Shown here: positions 1-6,006 of the stretch, one piece after another
Layout: the number at the start of each line of letters is the position of its first letter
Numbering within the stretch: the first letter of the stretch is position 1
Made by a program: the position numbers and the translations under genes
DNA from: Acidithiobacillus ferridurans
Lineage (GTDB): Bacteria; Pseudomonadota; Gammaproteobacteria; Acidithiobacillales; Acidithiobacillaceae
Direction of reading: 5' to 3'
Assembly: GCF_003966655.1 (NCBI RefSeq)
Contig: NZ_AP018795.1
Span: 1,498,501 to 1,562,500, forward strand
DNA length: 64,000 nucleotides
The notes under the pieces: generated by a model
Databases searched by the model: none
Told to the model about the DNA's origin: nothing
Seen by the model: the letters and a program-made list of their open reading frames with translations, nothing else

Positions 1-2
1 TT

Positions 3-281
3 GGGCCGGTCTACGGCACGGGTGTCCGATCCCGCAACATCATCGGTAATCTTCTCGGTGGTGTCCGTGCCATCTTTGGCGGCAAGCAGGCGGGGTATCT
101 CAAGATGATTGCCCAGACCCGCGATGATGCGCTGGAACAACTGGCCGAGCATGCTCGATCCTTGGGGGCCAATGCGATTCTTGGCATGCGCTTCGATTCC
201 GGTGAGTTTGACGCTGGGCAGGGGCAGGCCATGAATGAGGTCACGGCTTATGGAACGGCGGTGGTGGTGGAACCTCAGTAA
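3..281 (+). CDS. YbjQ/UPF0145 family protein, 5' end missing
   Basis: The open frame enters from the left edge of the window and ends at a TAA at 279-281. The 92 visible residues contain GTGVRSRNIIGNLLGG, then a GANAILGMRF stretch and a C-terminal AYGTAVVVEP, the pattern of the YbjQ (DUF74, UPF0145) family, a pentamer-forming fold sometimes called heavy-metal-binding but without a proven reaction. About 10 to 20 N-terminal residues are probably outside the window. It is the only plus-strand gene in the first 19 kb and appears to lie at the edge of the accessory region. Confidence 0.85.
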   Translation, partial: GPVYGTGVRSRNIIGNLLGGVRAIFGGKQAGYLKMIAQTRDDALEQLAEHARSLGANAILGMRFDSGEFDAGQGQAMNEVTAYGTAVVVEPQ

Positions 282-672
282 CCGGCCATTTCCCGATGTC
301 TATAGAGCTTTTTTCAATTATCTCACTGATATAACGTCTGGCTACGTCGACCAGAAATAACTGTATGGGTGTTGCAAGCGTAAACAGACATTCCCACTGG
401 GAACAGGAACGAGTAGTACCGGCCAAGAGCTGTCGGTCGAGGCTGCTTGTTGAAGGGCAGGTACAGACTGATACTACTCGTTCGCAACTTGGAGGTGAAT
501 GGCCGCTCCCGCTGCGATCCTGTCATTATGTGGTGCATATTGATTGCTCAACGTGCAAGATCGCCCCGCAGGCGGCTCAGCCAGACACCCTGACCAGCGG
601 CGATTTAACGCAAGCGCGGTACGCGCCACACTCCGATTTACCCGCAAAAACCACCGCCTTGCAGACGGCTCG
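282..672. other. intergenic stretch with a 10-bp inverted repeat
   Basis: I see no convincing gene here. Perfect 10-bp arms AACGAGTAGT (408-417) and ACTACTCGTT (473-482) are 55 bp apart. The segment around 500-533 (GAATGGC...TGTCATT) resembles 5713-5751 beside the integron-like remnant. Short open frames are present, but they lack a ribosome binding site and protein-like composition. Confidence 0.4.
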
Positions 673-849
673 TTACTGTGTAATACCTTTGATGAGATCC
701 TTTACCTTCGTTTCCGCATCAGCTAACGATGTATGATCGCTGAGGAATCCATAGGGACCAAAAATTTCCCAATGAATCCGCCCATCCTTTTCAATGACCT
801 CTTGGATTTGATAAGGATCGGTTGTCTGTACAATCTTGCGCCGTGTCAT
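673..849 (-). CDS. 58-residue protein, third gene of the tumE-tumA operon
   Basis: A short frame beginning MTRRKIVQTTDPYQIQEVIE and ending in DLIKGITQ. GGAG and AAAGGA lie just before its ATG at 849, and it starts 21 nt after the tumA stop, so it is probably co-transcribed with the toxin-antitoxin pair. The middle (DGRIHWEIFGPYGFLSDHTS) looks like a compact globular domain rather than random translation. I do not recognise a family. It could be a third component of the module or a passenger. Confidence 0.55.
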   Translation of the reverse strand: MTRRKIVQTTDPYQIQEVIEKDGRIHWEIFGPYGFLSDHTSLADAETKVKDLIKGITQ

Positions 850-870
850 ATTCCTTTCTCCAGCACCGCG

Positions 871-1227
871 TTATCCCGCCTTGCGCAAGTGCATATCCAG
901 ATGAATGTCGGTGAACGGGCAGCACACCCCGCCGTTGGCCGTGCGTTCTATCAGTCCGAGTTCGGCGAGTACCCGCACGTCATCGTGTACGCGACGCACA
1001 TCCCGGCCTACCCGCCGGGCCAGCTCCCGGATGGACACTTCCCCTGCACTCATGATCTGGCGCACCAGAGACCATCGCAGCGCAGTCAGTCGGCCCAGGA
1101 ACACATCCGGCGATTCAAAGTTCAGGGTTTCCCCCTGGTAGGTTTCAGCCTGCGCGGCTTTACCGGCAGCGCGTAGGGCTGCTTTCCAGTCCGGTTGTAC
1201 GGTAATGGTCAGTGTTCGCATTTCCAT
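871..1227 (-). CDS. tumA: TumA-type antitoxin, winged-helix DNA-binding protein
   Basis: 118 residues. The C-terminal half (about 55-105) is a winged helix: LVRQIMSAGEVSIRELARRV followed by RVHDDVRVLAELGLIE, as in the HVO_A0114/MarR-like regulators that serve as antitoxins of TumE toxins. By family knowledge it should neutralise the toxin and repress the operon. The ATG at 1227 has GGAGG seven bases upstream and lies inside the end of the toxin gene (19-nt overlap), so the two are translationally coupled. The toxin-first order is unusual for TA operons in general but normal for this family. Confidence 0.75.
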   Translation of the reverse strand: MEMRTLTITVQPDWKAALRAAGKAAQAETYQGETLNFESPDVFLGRLTALRWSLVRQIMSAGEVSIRELARRVGRDVRRVHDDVRVLAELGLIERTANGGVCCPFTDIHLDMHLRKAG

Positions 1228-1496
1228 TGTTCCACCTCCGCGATGAAATCCTCCATCAACTGTTCCACACTGGTGAACGTATATTCATTTTCCTCGCCGG
1301 TGACGTGACGATGGTCGCCCTTGCCGGGCTCGTTGTCATAGCCGATGACCCTTGTGCCGTTGACCACGTAGACCAGCCGGTACTTGAAGCAGTGCCCACA
1401 TGGCAGCACAGGCTTCGGTACGCGCCACACCACCATCTCCATGAGATCGCCATTCGGCGCAACATCCTTGAAGCTGGTGATCAGGGTAGCTTTCAT
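1209..1496 (-). CDS. tumE: TumE-type toxin (DUF6516 family)
   Basis: 95 residues from the chosen ATG (MKATLITSFKDVAPNG...). Motifs typical of the TumE/DUF6516 family are an early hydrophobic strand, FKYRLVYVVNGTRVIGYDNEPGKGDHRH, and a C-terminal helix with LMEDFIAEVEQW. The conserved GKGDHRH is a likely functional centre, by inference. Members are thought to act as toxins paired with an HVO_A0114-type antitoxin, which is exactly the downstream gene here. Upstream in-frame starts at 1508 and 1544 exist, but a TTGACA/CATGAT promoter ends 7 nt before the 1496 ATG, so earlier starts would lie in or above the promoter. No Shine-Dalgarno sequence is visible, as expected for leaderless translation. 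Confidence 0.7.
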   Translation of the reverse strand: MKATLITSFKDVAPNGDLMEMVVWRVPKPVLPCGHCFKYRLVYVVNGTRVIGYDNEPGKGDHRHVTGEENEYTFTSVEQLMEDFIAEVEQWKCEH

Positions 1497-1503
1497 GGAG
1501 GCT

Positions 1504-1532
1504 ATCATGTAATCCCGTGGTAATGATGTCAA
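1504..1532 (-). promoter_or_regulatory. promoter of tumE-tumA, predicted leaderless
   Basis: On the minus strand TTGACA (1532-1527), 17-bp spacer, CATGAT (1509-1504). Only 7 bases separate the -10 element from the tumE ATG at 1496, which puts the expected transcription start at or one base before the start codon. Confidence 0.6.
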
Positions 1533-2087
1533 TAATGACAACACGCATGATCATGGTTCCAGGCCGTTGCGGTACATATGGAATGCACGGAAGATAGCTA
1601 TCTTCCGCTGCTGCCGCGACCTGATCCATTGGTCACGCCTTGGGTGAAACGACACCCCTCGTTTGACCGCTTTATGGCCGCCGTTTAGCCACTTACAAGG
1701 ATGGCCTTGCTCGCGGCGGCAGGTGGGTAAAGTACAAGAAAAAAGGCTATATGCAAAATCTGGTTGGAAACCTATGTCCTCGGTGTCCAAAACCCTGACA
1801 ATACTTGCTGCGCCATGGGTTGGAAGATGAATGTCTGTGAGGAGTGTGTGCGGAAGCTTTCTGGTTGGAGGGAGATGGTGTACAGTTTATGAAACTTTTA
1901 CCTAGACTCTCTCCGGTTAGATATCTCCTGTAGAGTTTTTTACCGAAGGGCTGGTCCAGACTGGAAGCGGACATTCATTATCCATGATCACAATTGCAGA
2001 ATTTAGTTTTTTTCATGACAGAAGAAACTCGTCACTAACCCCCCAAAGGAACGAGGTTTGCTTCAGTATGAATGGCCACGCCTTTGA
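1533..2087. other. 555 bp without a recognisable gene
   Basis: No open frame here has protein-like composition plus a ribosome binding site. A lone GTTAGAT near 1914-1920 resembles an integron core site, but no partner core or paired arms are found. The stretch TGGAAGCGGACATTCATTA near 1961-1979 is of a kind I associate with degenerate proteobacterial intergenic DNA. Confidence 0.4.
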
Positions 2088-2969
2088 TTATGGCTTGGCA
2101 TTTACGAGCTTATCTTGCGTGCGTAGATCAAAGTCACTCGCATCATGGCGTTCATGCAACTGGCTGGAAAGTTCGCCAACGATACGGTTGACTTTGATCC
2201 CGCGTTGTACCTCAGGGCGGGCGTAGATGTTGTCTGTCCAGCGCCGAACATTCGGGTAGTCCTTCACCGAAAGAAACTCCGCAGCATCGTACAGCCAGCC
2301 TTTAACCAAACCACCATACCAAGGCCAGATGGCCATATCAGCAATCGTATATTCGCTACCTACTATATATTCATTTTCCGAGAGCCGTTTATCGAGCACA
2401 TCAAGTTGTCGCTTGGCTTCCATAGCAAAACGATTGATTGCATATTCAATCTTTTCTGGGGCATAGGCGTAGAAATGACCGAATCCGCCACCCAGGTAAG
2501 GGGCGCTCCCCATCTGCCAGAATAGCCATGATAGGCACTCGGCGCGCCTACTTGGATCGGTAGGCAGGAACGCCGCAAATTTCTGTGCTAAATACAGCAT
2601 GATCGCACCAGACTCAAAAACCCGAATAGGCTGTGAACCGCTGTGATCCACGAGAGCTGGGATCTTGGAGTTCGGATTCACTGCTACAAAACCACTTCCA
2701 AATTGATCCCCGTCACGGATACTGATTAGCCACGCGTCGTATTCTGCACCGATATGACCCTGTGCTAACAACTCTTCTAGCAGGATTGTTACTTTTTGGC
2801 CATTGGGCGTCGCCAGAGAGTACAGTTGCAATGGGTGATGACCGACGGGGAGTTTTTTATCGTGGGTTGGTCCTGAAACGGGACGGTTGAGAAGCGTGAA
2901 GGCACTAGCTGCTTCAGTCTTGTTCCAGACCCAAATCTTAGGGGGCACGTAGTCCGTTGAATTGGTCAT
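2088..2969 (-). CDS. yghU: YghU-type glutathione S-transferase / disulfide-bond oxidoreductase
   Basis: 293 residues, the usual YghU length. The N-terminal thioredoxin-like domain (about 45-130) carries LYSLATPNGQKVTILLEE, with the TPNG motif that in YghU binds glutathione instead of a catalytic Cys or Ser, then NPNSKIPALVDH and the ESGAIMLYLA glutathione-binding segment. The helical C-terminal domain (about 150-260) has YTIADMAIWPWYGG. YghU of E. coli binds two glutathiones and reduces disulfides. AAGGAG lies seven bases before the ATG. It is monocistronic, between TA modules, and could be a transferred stress gene. The upstream region holds a GGTTA/TAACC palindrome. Confidence 0.88.
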   Translation of the reverse strand: MTNSTDYVPPKIWVWNKTEAASAFTLLNRPVSGPTHDKKLPVGHHPLQLYSLATPNGQKVTILLEELLAQGHIGAEYDAWLISIRDGDQFGSGFVAVNPNSKIPALVDHSGSQPIRVFESGAIMLYLAQKFAAFLPTDPSRRAECLSWLFWQMGSAPYLGGGFGHFYAYAPEKIEYAINRFAMEAKRQLDVLDKRLSENEYIVGSEYTIADMAIWPWYGGLVKGWLYDAAEFLSVKDYPNVRRWTDNIYARPEVQRGIKVNRIVGELSSQLHERHDASDFDLRTQDKLVNAKP

Positions 2970-3270
2970 GAATGATTCTCCTTGGATTGAACCAGGTTAC
3001 AATTTAACCATACTCGGTCATCACAACAATCGGTTCAATGCAACCCATGCCCATCAAACTGACAGGTTGCCGCATCTCGCCTTTGACGTGCTCAAATTTG
3101 GCAACCATTCTTCTCTACTCAATCCCTTGTGTAAATTGAATTCAAGTTTCCAGAACATGATGATCAGTCCGCTGGACGACCGCTTACGCTGCAATATAGC
3201 CTTTCAGCCCACCTGCCACAGAGTGTGGCAAACTCAACCTGCCGGAGTCGTTACCAGCGGATTCTGGTCG
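2970..3270. other. intergenic: yghU upstream region and hairpin after higA
   Basis: Next to yghU on the minus strand are TTGTTG-17-TAAATT promoter-like hexamers overlapped by GGTTAAATTGTAACC (palindromic ends), plus a TTGAACC/GGTTCAA pair, possibly an operator. Near higA a perfect 7-bp hairpin, TGCCACA-GAG-TGTGGCA (3214-3230), could end the higBA transcript, but no T-run follows. No gene is seen. Confidence 0.35.
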
Positions 3271-3630
3271 TTACGCCGCATGAACGTCGTATCGTTGAAT
3301 CTTATTGAGAACTGCCTGCATGGCGTGGCGCGTCACGGCGAGATCGTAATCGGTTTGCAGGCCCACCCAGAAACCGTCGCTCATCCCGAAAAACCGGGAC
3401 AGCCGCAGCCCGGTATCCGGGGTAACGGCCCGCTTTCCCATCACGATCTCCCCGATACGGCGCTGCGGGACGCCGATTTCCTTGGCTAGACGGTACTGGG
3501 TGATGCCCATCGGCTTCAGAAAGTCTTCCAGCAAGATCTCGCCGGGGTGAATGGGGGCAGACCGACCTTCGCGCAGATTCGCCACATCGGAAAAATCCAT
3601 CTTTTCGATCTCGTCCACACGAATGCTCAC
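3271..3630 (-). CDS. higA: HigA-type antitoxin, XRE-family regulator
   Basis: 119 residues. The segment PIHPGEILLEDFLKPMGIT and the helix-turn-helix ITQYRLAKEIGVPQRRIGEI, followed by KRAVTPDTGLRLSRFFGMS, are diagnostic of the HigA (VapI) family, which binds the HigB toxin and represses its own operon. The start is placed at GTG 3630 because GGAGG stands six bases upstream; an internal ATG at 3600 is the alternative. It follows higB by 16 nt, in the toxin-first order normal for hig operons. Confidence 0.88.
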   Translation of the reverse strand: MSIRVDEIEKMDFSDVANLREGRSAPIHPGEILLEDFLKPMGITQYRLAKEIGVPQRRIGEIVMGKRAVTPDTGLRLSRFFGMSDGFWVGLQTDYDLAVTRHAMQAVLNKIQRYDVHAA

Positions 3631-3646
3631 GATATACCTCCATCCA

Positions 3647-3928
3647 TCAGTGATAATCCACGATCTCCACGTCCCAGGCGTTGCTGTCGCGCCATACGAA
3701 GCAAATCCGCCACTGGTCATTGATGCGCATGCTCCATTGGCCGCTCCGATCGCCGGAGAGCTTCTCCAGGCGGTTGCCTGGTGGTACAGCCAGATCTTCG
3801 ATCCGGCCGGCGCGATGCAACTGTGCCAGTTTCCGCTGCGCCATCCGCAATAATTCCGCTCCAAAGCGGCGCACTTTCAGGCCAGCGAAGACTGCGGCGG
3901 TTTGCTTGTCCGCAAAGCTCATGATCAT
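3647..3928 (-). CDS. higB: HigB-type toxin, RelE superfamily mRNA interferase
   Basis: 93 residues, normal length for HigB. Family features are the N-terminal FADKQTAAVFAGLKVRRF, then LRMAQRKLAQLHRA, LEKLSGDRSGQWSMRINDQWRICFVW and the C-terminal DVEIVDYH. HigB toxins cleave mRNA at the ribosome. Of the two close ATG codons (3928 and 3922) the first coincides with the predicted transcription start. No Shine-Dalgarno sequence precedes either, so leaderless expression is likely. Confidence 0.88.
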   Translation of the reverse strand: MIMSFADKQTAAVFAGLKVRRFGAELLRMAQRKLAQLHRAGRIEDLAVPPGNRLEKLSGDRSGQWSMRINDQWRICFVWRDSNAWDVEIVDYH

Positions 3929-3934
3929 CGGTGA

Positions 3935-3963
3935 ATGCTAACGCGATCCGATAGTAGCGTCAA
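3935..3963 (-). promoter_or_regulatory. promoter of higBA, predicted leaderless
   Basis: Minus strand TTGACG (3963-3958), 17 bp, TAGCAT (3940-3935), then six bases to the ATG at 3928. Standard spacing puts the +1 on the A of the ATG. Confidence 0.55.
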
Positions 3964-4063
3964 ATAACGGTGTCTGTTAGTCCCGCACTTCTCAGTTTCC
4001 ATACTGGATCGCAGGAAACAACGCCGTCTGATGGCTCGCCCAGACTGATTGCAGACATTTGCC

Positions 4064-4132
4064 CTTTAACGTTGAAGCTGGGCCGCGAGTAGCGGCTTGC
4101 CGACGTGAGTCGGCTCAAGCGACTGGTTGGAC
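4064..4132 (-). other. attC-like site 2
   Basis: On the minus strand GTCCAAC (fits RYYYAAC) at 4132-4126 and GTTAAAG (one base off GTTRRRY) at 4070-4064 bracket 55 bp. The arms include GCTTGAGCCGAC at the left and CAGCTTCAAC at the right, much like the 60-bp attC of classic resistance cassettes as I recall them. Two internal hairpins (GCCGAC/GTCGGC and GCCGC/GCGGC) add structure. It begins 6 bp after the stop codon of the repeat-protein gene. Confidence 0.5.
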
Positions 4133-4138
4133 GAAGCC

Positions 4139-4466
4139 TCACTTTTGAAAGTAGTTCTCTGGCCAAAGCCTTTCTGGAAGATACCTTCGGATCATGTCCG
4201 CTTGCGATTGATATCCCCTCGCCTCAAGTTCTCGCACGAAATGTGGCCACGGTGGAATGTTGCTCATGTAATGAGTCACCCGCTCCCGTGTACATGCCGC
4301 CTCCAACACCGGTGTAAAGACCTCCACCCACGCCCGTGTAAAGGCCACCTCCGACACCCGTGTAGGCGCCACCGCCAACTCCCGTATACATCCCACCACC
4401 TACTCCGGTATAGGCGCCGCCGCCAACCCCGGTGTATTGATTCCGGGGCCATACATTCACTGTCAT
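4139..4466 (-). pseudogene. glycine-repeat cassette gene, broken by a single-base frameshift
   Basis: From the ATG at 4466 (AGGAAAGGA seven bases upstream) the frame reads MTVNVWPRNQ, six 8-residue repeats YTGVGGG(A/M/L), then YTGAGDS. After that it runs into LHEQHST and stops at 4224. One base further on, the frame reads YMSNIPPWPHF, VRELEARGYQSQADMIRRYL and PERLWPENYFQK, ending at a TGA 4139-4141. Removing one T at 4270-4271 (TCATTAC to TCATAC) joins the halves into a protein of about 108 residues. I recall small cassette-type proteins with the same repeat-then-PYMSNIPPWP layout, so the join is very likely ancestral. Function is unknown; the repeats could form a beta-solenoid-like or sticky surface. 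A sequencing error is the alternative to a true mutation. Confidence 0.7.
4293..4436 (-). repeat. 24-bp tandem repeat, six coding units
   Basis: Six units of 24 bp, each encoding YTGVGGG plus A, M or L, lie in the 5' part of the cassette gene. Third codon positions vary between units (GGT/GGC/GGA, ACC/ACG/ACT), so the repeat is kept at protein level rather than being a recent DNA amplification. There are no spacers, so this is not a CRISPR array. Confidence 0.85.
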
Positions 4467-4491
4467 GTCGTGTCCTTTCCTAGGCTTGAGG

Positions 4492-4572
4492 GCCTAACGC
4501 TCGCCATAACCGGCGGGCAAAAGCAGAGCGAAGCGGCGCTTTTGCCCGTCCGCGTTGATGGCGTTGTTAGGG
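4492..4572 (-). other. attC-like site 1
   Basis: On the minus strand the outer cores are CCCTAAC (4572-4566) and GTTAGGC (4498-4492), the second a perfect GTTRRRY. The inner arms pair: ACGCCAT with ATGGCG, and CGGGCAAAAGC with GCTTTTGCCCG (4548-4538 and 4524-4514, perfect 11 bp), leaving a 13-base loop. Length (81 bp), symmetry and mismatched internal spacers are those of an attC site folding as a single-strand hairpin. The TAA stop of the nitrilase gene is part of the first core, a common cassette trait. Confidence 0.75.
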
Positions 4573-5541
4573 TGCGACACTTTTCGCACTCCTACTAACC
4601 GACAAAGCACGCTCTTTTCTCCGAATATTAGTTGCATAGCTTTTCTCACCCCATTTCTGGGTCAGCGGCCAGATAAAAGCGTACCAAGGCACGGGAATGC
4701 CCCATATTTTCCCATATCGCCTTGGCTTGTTTTTTCGTTCGACACTATGTCCAAGATGAACATCGGCCAGGATAATGCCTTCCTCGTCGCCAAGCTCTGC
4801 TTTTACCGCGCCATCGTAATCAACGATCGACGACAACCCTGGAAAACTGCTTTTCAAATACGGCAGGTTTCCGGGAAGATCGGTTTCCAAAGGGCCGACT
4901 CTATTTGCCATGACTACAGGCACCCCAAGGGTTTTTGCAAATATCGCCCGGCCATTAATCAGCATGTCCTCGAACCTCTTGACGTCTCCCGGAATAAACG
5001 GTTTTGGTCTACCTGCAGCAGCGGGTGATAACGCTAGATCGACATTTTCGCCATGAAGAAAACACATCTGGTCGTAAAGAAGATTCTCGTAGCAGATACC
5101 CACGCCAATTCGGCCAATCTCTGTTTCAATAACGTGGGGATCAGAACCGGCCTTGTAAAAATAGGCCTCTATCGAGGCCGGTGGGTTTTTGCGCACTCTA
5201 CCAATGAGCTTACCTTCAGGGCTGGCTAGCACGAATGAGTTATAAAAATCCTCACCTTCGGCCTCCAAGAAACTAAAGCCAAGGTAAATTCTAAAGCGTT
5301 TGGCGGTGCTTAATAGCCATTTAACTGAATGGCCATCAATGGTTTCTGCCGAGTTCCATATTTCCTCTGTTGCCATGTATCCGCTGGGCATCAATTCAGG
5401 CATCAGAACAAGTGTAGCGCCCTGTTCTGCTGCACTTGCGACCATGGCCTCAGCATGCGCCAAGTTATGGGCTACTTCTCCGGGGCGGCAATTCATTTGC
5501 ACTGCGGCGATTCGAATTTTTGTTGGCATAGCAGAATCCAT
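4567..5541 (-). CDS. carbon-nitrogen hydrolase (nitrilase superfamily), cassette gene
   Basis: 324 residues. The Glu-Lys-Cys catalytic triad of the superfamily is visible: Glu in LVLMPELMPSGY (about 49), Lys in GRVRKNPPASIEAYFY (about 118) and Cys in IGVGICYENLLYDQM (about 150). The family hydrolyses amides or nitriles; the substrate cannot be read from sequence. The C-terminal 50 residues (KPRRYGKIWG, PWYAFIWPLTQKWGEKSY) extend beyond the core and are hydrophobic and basic. The gene is flanked by an attI-like site 12 bp upstream and an attC-like site that includes its stop codon, so it is probably the first cassette of a former integron. The second Met (5529) is an alternative start. Confidence 0.85.
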   Translation of the reverse strand: MDSAMPTKIRIAAVQMNCRPGEVAHNLAHAEAMVASAAEQGATLVLMPELMPSGYMATEEIWNSAETIDGHSVKWLLSTAKRFRIYLGFSFLEAEGEDFYNSFVLASPEGKLIGRVRKNPPASIEAYFYKAGSDPHVIETEIGRIGVGICYENLLYDQMCFLHGENVDLALSPAAAGRPKPFIPGDVKRFEDMLINGRAIFAKTLGVPVVMANRVGPLETDLPGNLPYLKSSFPGLSSIVDYDGAVKAELGDEEGIILADVHLGHSVERKNKPRRYGKIWGIPVPWYAFIWPLTQKWGEKSYATNIRRKERALSVSRSAKSVAP

Positions 5542-5553
5542 GGCTCTCTTTCA

Positions 5554-5615
5554 CCCTAACGTGAATTCAACTGCACCGGGTTTGCAGCATAACACCCGAC
5601 ATTGCCGTATAACAT
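5554..5615 (-). other. attI-like recombination site
   Basis: Reading the minus strand, ATGTTATAC (5615-5607), GTGTTATGC (5595-5587) and CGTTAGGG (5561-5554) repeat the core GTTA at spacings of 20 and 33 bp. In attI1 of class 1 integrons, as I remember it, the two direct repeats and the crossover core are spaced 19 and 32 bp, with similar ATGTTA(T/C)G(G/C) repeats. There is no left core or paired arm, so this is not an attC. The expected divergent intI on the plus strand to the right is missing. Confidence 0.5.
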
Positions 5616-6006
5616 TTCCGGATCTCCTCGGCTACAACCGTCCTACTTTTTTGATTCTACACCAATCCGCCCGAATTTGAACGACCGCATCCGCTGCATT
5701 CCTGTCGTTCGTAGCAGCAGGGCGAATGGCGGCGGCGGGTCGAATGATGTCATTCTGCTGCAGAGTGACCACTTCCAGTCTTAACTCGTTATTGGTGCTT
5801 TCGGAATGTGCATGGAAGTAAAAAATATTACGTTATTTACGCATGCCCCACAAAGCCAGAAGAGGCACGGGCATACGATTGGCCGCTTGAAACGGGACTG
5901 TCTACTATTGCCAAATATTCCAGGCTGACTTTACGAGTTCCTGTAGATAATCCAGCATTAAAATGGCGCGATGGGCAGTATCGGGGGTGAGTTCGCCTTT
6001 TGCCGA
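5616..6006. other. intergenic between integron-like remnant and hsdR
   Basis: This is where an integrase gene would be expected; no integrase motif is seen in any frame. A degenerate block at 5695-5760 (GAATGGC...TGTCATT) resembles 500-533. Two short plus-strand frames (5808-5990, 5812-5928) have no supporting evidence. Confidence 0.4.
5654..5681 (-). promoter_or_regulatory. promoter-like sequence facing the cassettes (Pc-like)
   Basis: Minus strand TTCAAA (5681-5676), 16 bp, TAGAAT (5659-5654), directed into the attI-like site and the nitrilase gene. Position and direction fit a cassette promoter; the -35 is weak. Confidence 0.35.

Larger units (their letters stand above)
4064..5681 (-). 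mobile_element. integron-like remnant without integrase (two cassettes)
   Basis: Read on the minus strand the order is promoter-like hexamers (5681-5654), an attI-like site (5615-5554), a nitrilase-family gene, an attC-like site (4572-4492), a repeat-protein gene, and a second attC-like site (4132-4064). Each gene fills nearly all the space between recombination sites and points the same way, which is how integron gene cassettes are built. No intI gene lies beside the attI-like end; the hsdR gene begins about 390 bp away. This would be called a CALIN-type array or a decayed integron. Confidence 0.6.

Noticed and set aside
1914..1920. GTTAGAT as an additional attC core
   Set aside because: No RYYYAAC partner with complementary arms lies within 150 bp.
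3271..3963. higBA as a third integron cassette
   Set aside because: TA pairs are common cassettes and a GTTGAGT core lies at about 3232-3238 on the minus strand, but no matching left core with paired arms follows higA, and higBA has its own promoter.
4293..4436. Regular 24-bp repeats as a possible CRISPR array
   Set aside because: Repeats are contiguous without spacers and encode an in-frame YTGVGGG unit with varied third positions.
5808..5990. Short plus-strand frames near 5.8-6.0 kb as an integrase or SymE-type remnant
   Set aside because: No integrase motif and no SymE signature; no clear ribosome binding site.
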